DNA from: Gammaproteobacteria bacterium
Lineage (GTDB): Bacteria > Pseudomonadota > Gammaproteobacteria > Chromatiales > Chromatiaceae
NCBI GenBank assembly: GCA_020630035.1
Contig: JAHDCB010000006.1
Location: forward strand, 1-19,304
Length of the DNA: 19,304 nucleotides
Direction of reading: 5' to 3'
A program made the translations under genes and the position numbers. Positions 15,901 to 19,304 of the stretch are shown one piece after another (within the stretch, counting starts at the first letter, position 1; every line of letters starts with the position of its first letter). The notes below the pieces were generated by a model. That model did no database searches. It was not told the origin of the DNA and saw only the letters and a list, made by a program, of their open reading frames with translations.

Positions 15901-15980
15901 GGATGATGGTTTTCCGGGTTACAGGTTTAACTGGATCGGCTATTGTAAACGAGCTTGGCCAGTTTTCGGAGGTGCCCTTG

Positions 15981-16346
15981 TTATATGGTCACGTCCGACC
16001 AGACAGCGTATTCATTGCCGTTCGGGTCGGTAAAGTGAAAACGTTGTCCACCTGGAAAGTTGAATGTTTCCCGAACAATGGTGCCGCCAGCCTGTTTGAT
16101 TCTGGCTTGTGTTGCGATCAGGTCGTGGCTGTAAAACACAATCAAGGCGCAGCCTTGTTCGCTGCGGCAGCATGACTGGCTGTGAGTGAAGCCGCCATCT
16201 ATGCCGGCAGTTGCTGCGCTGAAGGCGGTATAGTCCGACCCATAATCAGTGAAGGACCAGCCAAAAACCGTGCTGAAAAAGGCCTTGGTTTGTGTGATAT
16301 TCAGGCAGGGTAGTTCAATATAATTGATTTTTTCGTGGGGAGGCAT
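15981..16346 (-). CDS. VOC-family (glyoxalase/dioxygenase-like) protein
   Basis: This is a 121-residue single-module VOC protein. INYIELPCLN at the start, KAFFSTVFGWSFTDYGSDY (about 19-37) and the terminal GQRFHFTDPNGNEYAVWSD are the hallmarks of a widespread but uncharacterised glyoxalase-like subgroup. It has no close relative of known substrate that I can name. Its start has no clear ribosome-binding site. It is on the same strand as the PBP1A gene but separated from it by 80 bases, so it may have its own promoter. Confidence 0.85.
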   Translation of the reverse strand: MPPHEKINYIELPCLNITQTKAFFSTVFGWSFTDYGSDYTAFSAATAGIDGGFTHSQSCCRSEQGCALIVFYSHDLIATQARIKQAGGTIVRETFNFPGGQRFHFTDPNGNEYAVWSDVTI

Positions 16347-16395
16347 GTGCTGTTTGTGTCAAGGTGGAGGTTGCAGGAAGAAGATGATTTTGAGG

Positions 16396-16423
16396 CTTGA
16401 TATTGCCGAAAGCGGCCTTATAT
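16396..16423 (+). promoter_or_regulatory. Candidate heat-shock (sigma32-type) promoter of groESL
   Basis: CTTGATA (16396-16402) is followed after 13 bases by CCTTATAT (16416-16423), which resembles the sigma32 consensus CTTGAAA and CCCCATNT (6 of 7 and 6 of 8 positions). The same bases can be read as sigma70 TTGATA, 16 bases, TATATC. Transcription would begin near 16430, leaving a leader of about 180 bases. Confidence 0.55.
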
Positions 16424-16425
16424 CC

Positions 16426-16446
16426 AGCACTCGAGCGGGTCGAGTG
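16426..16446. promoter_or_regulatory. CIRCE-like operator (candidate HrcA site)
   Basis: AGCACTC (16426-16432), exactly nine bases, then GAGTG (16442-16446) reproduces the core and spacing of CIRCE (TTAGCACTC, N9, GAGTGCTAA). The left arm matches 7 of 9 positions and the right arm 5 of 9. It also forms a perfect 7-bp repeat, CACTCGA and TCGAGTG (16428-16446). It sits on the start point predicted from the promoter, as expected for an HrcA-repressed groE operon. Confidence 0.5.
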
Positions 16447-16493
16447 TGTTGGTGTTCAGCTTGCTGAGCTGTGAATCAAGGCGATTGACCTGA

Positions 16494-16511
16494 GTGCCGA
16501 TCAGTCGGCAC
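16494..16511 (+). other. Hairpin in the groES leader
   Basis: GTGCCGA (16494-16500) and TCGGCAC (16505-16511) form a perfect 7-bp stem with a TCAG tetraloop, about 97 bases before the groES start. No T-run follows, so it is more likely a stability or processing element than a terminator. Confidence 0.4.
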
Positions 16512-16608
16512 CCCAAAACATTTCCCGAAGTGTCCTGCATCAGTGCCCGTATTCAGTCAGGCATAGATGCTGCGTGTTTTTGCATTTTTCCATCAGGAGT
16601 TTGACGTA

Positions 16609-16899
16609 ATGAAAATCCGTCCATTACACGATCGTGTGGTAATTCGCCGCGAAGCAGAGGAAACCACCAGCCCGGGTGGCATCGTACTGCCCGATGCCGC
16701 GACTGAAAAGCCGATCCGGGGCGAAGTGCTGGCCGTGGGTAATGGCAAAATTCTTGACAGTGGAGACGTGCGTGCCCTAGACGTTAAGGTTGGCGATACG
16801 GTGCTGTTTGGCAAATACTCAGGCACTGAAGTCAAGGTGGACGGCGAAGAGCTGCTCGTTATGCGGGAAGAAGACATCATGGGTGTGATCGAGGCCTGA
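16609..16899 (+). CDS. groES: Co-chaperonin GroES (Cpn10)
   Basis: This 96-residue co-chaperonin caps GroEL for ATP-dependent protein folding. It opens with MKIRPLHDRVVIRR. The mobile loop, about 17-32, ends in the GIVLP contact for GroEL, and the protein closes with LLVMREEDIMGVIE. AGGAG stands 9 bases before the ATG; an in-frame upstream ATG at 16567 only adds a non-conserved extension. It lies first in the groES-groEL operon. Confidence 0.97.
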   Translation: MKIRPLHDRVVIRREAEETTSPGGIVLPDAATEKPIRGEVLAVGNGKILDSGDVRALDVKVGDTVLFGKYSGTEVKVDGEELLVMREEDIMGVIEA

Positions 16900-16912
16900 G
16901 ACCATGCCACAT

Positions 16913-16940
16913 CAGGTCATCCGGTATGACCTGCATTTTT
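16913..16940 (+). terminator. Attenuator-like terminator hairpin between groES and groEL
   Basis: CAGGTCAT (16913-16920), a CCGGT loop and ATGACCTG (16926-16933) form an 8-bp stem followed by CA and TTTTT. This has the form of a weak intrinsic terminator inside the 106-base groES-groEL gap. A second hairpin, CTCAGC and GCTGAG (16958-16963, 16971-16976), follows shortly before groEL. Confidence 0.5.
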
Positions 16941-17005
16941 CAATGAACAAGTCTGCCCTCAGCTTGGCAGGCTGAGTGTGACCAAAATTTAGGAAGATAT
17001 TCACT

Positions 17006-18658
17006 ATGGCTGCAAAAGACGTATTATTTGCTGATGACGCCCGCTCACGCATGCTGAATGGCGTTAATATTCTGGCGAACGCAGTAAAAACCACCTTGGG
17101 CCCGAAAGGCCGTAACGTGGTGCTGGATAAATCATTCGGTGCTCCGACCATCACCAAAGATGGTGTGTCAGTTGCGAAAGAAATCGAACTGCAGGACAAG
17201 TTTGAAAACATGGGTGCACAAATGGTTAAGGAAGTAGCTTCCAAGACCTCTGATGTGGCAGGCGATGGTACCACGACCGCAACTGTGCTAGCACAAAGCA
17301 TGGTACGTGAAGGCCTGAAGGCAGTTGCCGCCGGCATGAACCCAATGGATCTGAAGCGTGGTATTGATAAAGCAGTTCAGGCAACCACAGCTGAGCTGAA
17401 GACGATGTCAGTACCCTGCACTGATAACAAGTCCATCGCACAGGTTGGCACAATCTCTGCCAATTCAGACGTGAACGTGGGCGACATCATTGCCCAGGCG
17501 ATGGAAAAAGTTGGTAAAGAAGGTGTTATCACAGTAGAAGAAGGATCAGGCTTAGATAACGAGCTGGATGTGGTTGAGGGTATGCAGTTTGATCGAGGCT
17601 ATCTGTCACCTTACTTCATCAACAACCAGGAAAGCCAGATGGTAGACCTGGAGCAGCCTTTCGTGCTGTTGCATGATAAAAAAATCTCTAATATCCGTGA
17701 CCTGTTGCCGACTTTAGAAGCAGTAGCTAAGGCCGGTAAGCCGTTATTGATCGTAGCAGAAGATATCGAAGGTGAAGCTCTGGCGACCCTGGTGGTGAAC
17801 AACATTCGCGGGATTGTGAAGGTTGCTGCTGTCAAGGCACCTGGCTTTGGTGATCGCCGTAAGGCTATGTTGCAGGATATAGCGATTCTGACTGGTGCGA
17901 CAGTGGTTGCAGAAGAAATCGGCCTGACCCTGGAAAAAGTCACGCTGAATGAGTTAGGTACCGCTAAGCGTGTGCAGATTACCAAAGATGAAACCACGAT
18001 CATTGACGGTGCTGGTACTGAGGGCGATATCAAAGGTCGTTGTGAACAGATTCGTGCTGAAATTGAAGCCAGTACATCAGACTATGATAAAGAGAAGCTG
18101 CAAGAGCGTCTGGCTAAGTTATCTGGTGGTGTTGCCGTCATTAAGGTGGGCGCTGCTACTGAAGTTGAGATGAAGGAGAAGAAGGCGCGGGTAGAAGATG
18201 CGCTGCATTCAACCCGGGCTGCAGTAGAAGAAGGCGTGGTTGCTGGCGGCGGCGTGGCACTGGTGCGCGCACTGAAGGCGTTAGATGACCTGAAGGGCAG
18301 CAATGCTGACCAGGATGTTGGTATTCAGATTGCGGCCCGTTCTATGAGTGAGCCGTTGCGCCAGATTGTTGCTAACTGTGGTGAAGAAGCTGCAGTGGTA
18401 CTGAATAAGGTTGCTGAAGGAGAAGGTAACTTCGGTTACAACGCGGGTAATGGTGAGTATGGTGATATGGTTTCCATGGGTATCCTGGATCCCACCAAGG
18501 TAACGCGCTCGGCATTGCAAAATGCAGCGTCTATCGCTGGCCTGATGATTACGACCGAATGTATGGTCGCTGATCAGCCTGAAGATAAAGCTGCTGCACC
18601 TGCTGCACCTGATATGGGTGGCATGGGCGGTATGGGTGGCATGGGCGGTATGATGTAG
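17006..18658 (+). CDS. groEL: Chaperonin GroEL (Cpn60)
   Basis: This 550-residue group I chaperonin forms the double-ring folding chamber. It opens with MAAKDVLFADDARSRM. The ATP-binding GDGTTTATVLAQ lies at about 86-97, with TLGPKGRNVVLDKSFGAP just before it. The apical domain has PYFINNQESQMVDLEQPFVLL. The tail ends in GGM repeats that reach into the cavity. TAGGA precedes the ATG at a normal distance. The sequence is intact and housekeeping-like, and the gene closes the operon before a strong terminator. Confidence 0.98.
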   Translation: MAAKDVLFADDARSRMLNGVNILANAVKTTLGPKGRNVVLDKSFGAPTITKDGVSVAKEIELQDKFENMGAQMVKEVASKTSDVAGDGTTTATVLAQSMVREGLKAVAAGMNPMDLKRGIDKAVQATTAELKTMSVPCTDNKSIAQVGTISANSDVNVGDIIAQAMEKVGKEGVITVEEGSGLDNELDVVEGMQFDRGYLSPYFINNQESQMVDLEQPFVLLHDKKISNIRDLLPTLEAVAKAGKPLLIVAEDIEGEALATLVVNNIRGIVKVAAVKAPGFGDRRKAMLQDIAILTGATVVAEEIGLTLEKVTLNELGTAKRVQITKDETTIIDGAGTEGDIKGRCEQIRAEIEASTSDYDKEKLQERLAKLSGGVAVIKVGAATEVEMKEKKARVEDALHSTRAAVEEGVVAGGGVALVRALKALDDLKGSNADQDVGIQIAARSMSEPLRQIVANCGEEAAVVLNKVAEGEGNFGYNAGNGEYGDMVSMGILDPTKVTRSALQNAASIAGLMITTECMVADQPEDKAAAPAAPDMGGMGGMGGMGGMM

Positions 18659-18672
18659 GTCACGTTGCTCAG

Positions 18673-18701
18673 TCAGGCCAGGGCAAAATGACCTGGTCTG
18701 A
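18673..18701 (+). other. Hairpin just after groEL
   Basis: TCAGGCCAGG (18673-18682) pairs with CCTGGTCTGA (18692-18701) over 10 positions, one of them G-U, around a 9-base loop. No T-run follows. It probably stabilises the 3' end of the groEL mRNA ahead of the true terminator. Confidence 0.45.
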
Positions 18702-18714
18702 TAGATGGTTAATG

Positions 18715-18752
18715 AAGCCCCGGGCCGCTGTTGCGGTTCGGGGTTTGTTTTT
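18715..18752 (+). terminator. Intrinsic terminator of the groESL operon
   Basis: A 14-bp stem runs from AAGCCCCGGGCCGC (18715-18728) over a TGTT loop to GCGGTTCGGGGTTT (18733-18746), with three G-U pairs, followed by GTTTTTT (18747-18753). This is a textbook strong terminator, 56 bases after the groEL stop. Confidence 0.9.
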
Positions 18753-18753
18753 G

Positions 18754-18890
18754 CAATCAACATCAAATTTAAATCGCGGGTAAGGTATGAGGCCTCACCC
18801 ACAGCCAAAGGGATGAGAACGGTGCCTGTTCCTCTTTGAAGGCTCCATTGTTTTGTCCCCGTAGCAAGCTGCAAGACGTCTTCAGAATAA
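18754..18890. other. Non-coding stretch upstream of the rRNA promoters
   Basis: I see no gene, tRNA or repeat here. It holds an A+T-rich patch (AAATTTAAAT), two short palindromes, TGAGGCCTCA (18788-18797) and AAGACGTCTT (18873-18882), and otherwise ordinary sequence. It may carry upstream activation sites for the rRNA promoters, but none is recognisable. Confidence 0.5.
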
Positions 18891-18893
18891 AGA

Positions 18894-18921
18894 TTGACAT
18901 GAGCATAAATAGTTCTATAAT
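18894..18921 (+). promoter_or_regulatory. rRNA operon promoter P1
   Basis: TTGACA (18894-18899) and TATAAT (18916-18921) are both perfect sigma70 consensus hexamers, 16 bases apart. A GC-rich discriminator (GCTCGCTCGCC) follows, as in growth-rate and ppGpp-controlled rrn P1 promoters. Confidence 0.9.
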
Positions 18922-19044
18922 GCTCGCTCGCCTTTGTGCAAAGCGGCAAAGGTTTGTTTCTGATTCGGGTACTGTTGAATTTGTTGGTTTGCATGTGGCT
19001 GATTGTTTGCAGTTTATTTTTGTTTGCAATCAGGCTTGATGCTG

Positions 19045-19072
19045 TTGACAAGGCTTAAAACCAGTATATAAT
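19045..19072 (+). promoter_or_regulatory. rRNA operon promoter P2
   Basis: A second pair of perfect hexamers, TTGACA (19045-19050) and TATAAT (19067-19072), again with 16-base spacing, lies 151 bases after P1. The discriminator (GATCAG) is less GC-rich than that of P1, which fits the usual constitutive P2. Confidence 0.9.
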
Positions 19073-19104
19073 GATCAGATCATCTGCGCTGAAAAACAGT
19101 GCTT

Positions 19105-19117
19105 AGTTCTTTAAAAA
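19105..19117 (+). promoter_or_regulatory. boxA-like antitermination site in the rRNA leader
   Basis: AGTTCTTTAAAAA, followed by TTTATCAGGTAACTTGTGTG, matches the leader of gammaproteobacterial rrn operons, where a TGCTCTTTAACA boxA recruits NusB/NusE. The match is partial but the context is right. Confidence 0.65.
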
Positions 19118-19150
19118 TTTATCAGGTAACTTGTGTGGGTGCTCTGTTGA

Positions 19151-19222
19151 TTTGGCTGAGGCCAAAAATATCAATAGATGCATCTTAAAGAAATACCTTT
19201 AAGATTCTGATATTGAGCCAAA
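19151..19222 (+). other. Leader hairpin just before 16S rRNA
   Basis: Three stacked pairings make one imperfect hairpin: TTTGGCT (19151-19157) with AGCCAAA (19216-19222), AATATCA (19167-19173) with TGATATT (19208-19214), and ATCTTAAAG (19182-19190) with CTTTAAGAT (19197-19205). It ends 27 bases before the 16S start and could take part in pre-rRNA folding or processing. Confidence 0.6.
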
Positions 19223-19249
19223 AATTGCTGCTTAGGTAGCAAAAAATTC

Positions 19250-19304
19250 AAACTGAAGAGTTTGATCCTGGCTCAGATTGAACGCTGGCGGCATGCCTAA
19301 CACA
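19250..19304 (+). rRNA. rrs: 16S ribosomal RNA, 5' end only
   Basis: The last 55 bases begin AAACTGAAGAGTTTGATC, continue with CTGGCTCAGATTGAACGC, and match the universal 16S 5' end. The start is set by alignment to E. coli position 1. The GGCGGCATGCCTAACACA stretch is common in gammaproteobacteria. The gene runs off the right edge. Confidence 0.97.

Noticed and set aside
15901..15980. Promoter for the PBP1A gene
   Set aside because: A TACAAT-like -10 can be read on the minus strand, but no acceptable -35 lies at 15-19 bases, so I do not call it.
18754..18890. Possible tRNA or small RNA gene between groEL and the rRNA operon
   Set aside because: No cloverleaf, T-loop or anticodon arm can be drawn, and no promoter-terminator pair encloses it.
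18281..19051. Long minus-strand open frame (256 codons) running from inside groEL across the rrn promoters
   Set aside because: It lies antisense to the groEL end, the terminator and two consensus promoters, has no ribosome-binding site and no family resemblance.
1..19304. CRISPR array or insertion sequence ends
   Set aside because: No regularly spaced direct repeats are visible, and the RAYT gene has no terminal inverted repeats or target duplication that I can see.

Overview
The window looks like chromosomal DNA of a sulfur-oxidising gammaproteobacterium. It carries a soxXYZA thiosulfate-oxidation cluster, gammaproteobacterial envelope and housekeeping genes (holA, zapE, rluD, bamD, gmhB, plsC, a class A penicillin-binding protein, rsmI, groES-groEL), and the first 55 bases of a 16S rRNA gene of gammaproteobacterial type. 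I cannot name the genus from the sequence alone.

Layout. Bases 1-3200 are accessory. They hold the C-terminal part of a large STAND NTPase with TPR-like repeats, cut by the left edge, followed by a convergent two-gene toxin-antitoxin module (RHH/DUF1778 antitoxin and GNAT acetyltransferase toxin). Bases 3224-8438 are core genes. holA converges on the rluD-zapE pair, and bamD-gmhB-plsC runs the other way from a divergent promoter region. Bases 8554-11025 form one tight operon: an XRE-type regulator whose stop codon overlaps the soxX start, then soxX, soxY, soxZ and soxA. A RAYT/transposase-17 gene follows (11209-11925), with an altered HUH motif and hairpins around it. Bases 11988-16346 run on the minus strand: 2-Cys peroxiredoxin, rsmI, the PBP1A gene and a VOC protein. 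Bases 16396-18752 are the groESL operon, with a candidate heat-shock promoter, a CIRCE-like operator, an attenuator-like hairpin between the genes and a strong terminator. Bases 18894-19304 are the control region and start of an rRNA operon, with two perfect-consensus tandem promoters, a boxA-like site and a leader hairpin.

How it works together. SoxXA (c-type cytochromes) and SoxYZ (carrier) are periplasmic parts of the Sox thiosulfate pathway; soxB and soxCD are not in this window. BamD, PBP1A, GmhB and PlsC serve outer-membrane assembly, murein, LPS core and phospholipid synthesis. GroESL and the rRNA operon are growth and stress machinery. The most unusual points are the XRE regulator translationally coupled to soxX, the combined sigma32-like and CIRCE-like control of groESL, the His-to-Arg change in the RAYT active site, the STAND/TA accessory segment directly next to holA, and several strong unexplained hairpins in intergenic gaps.
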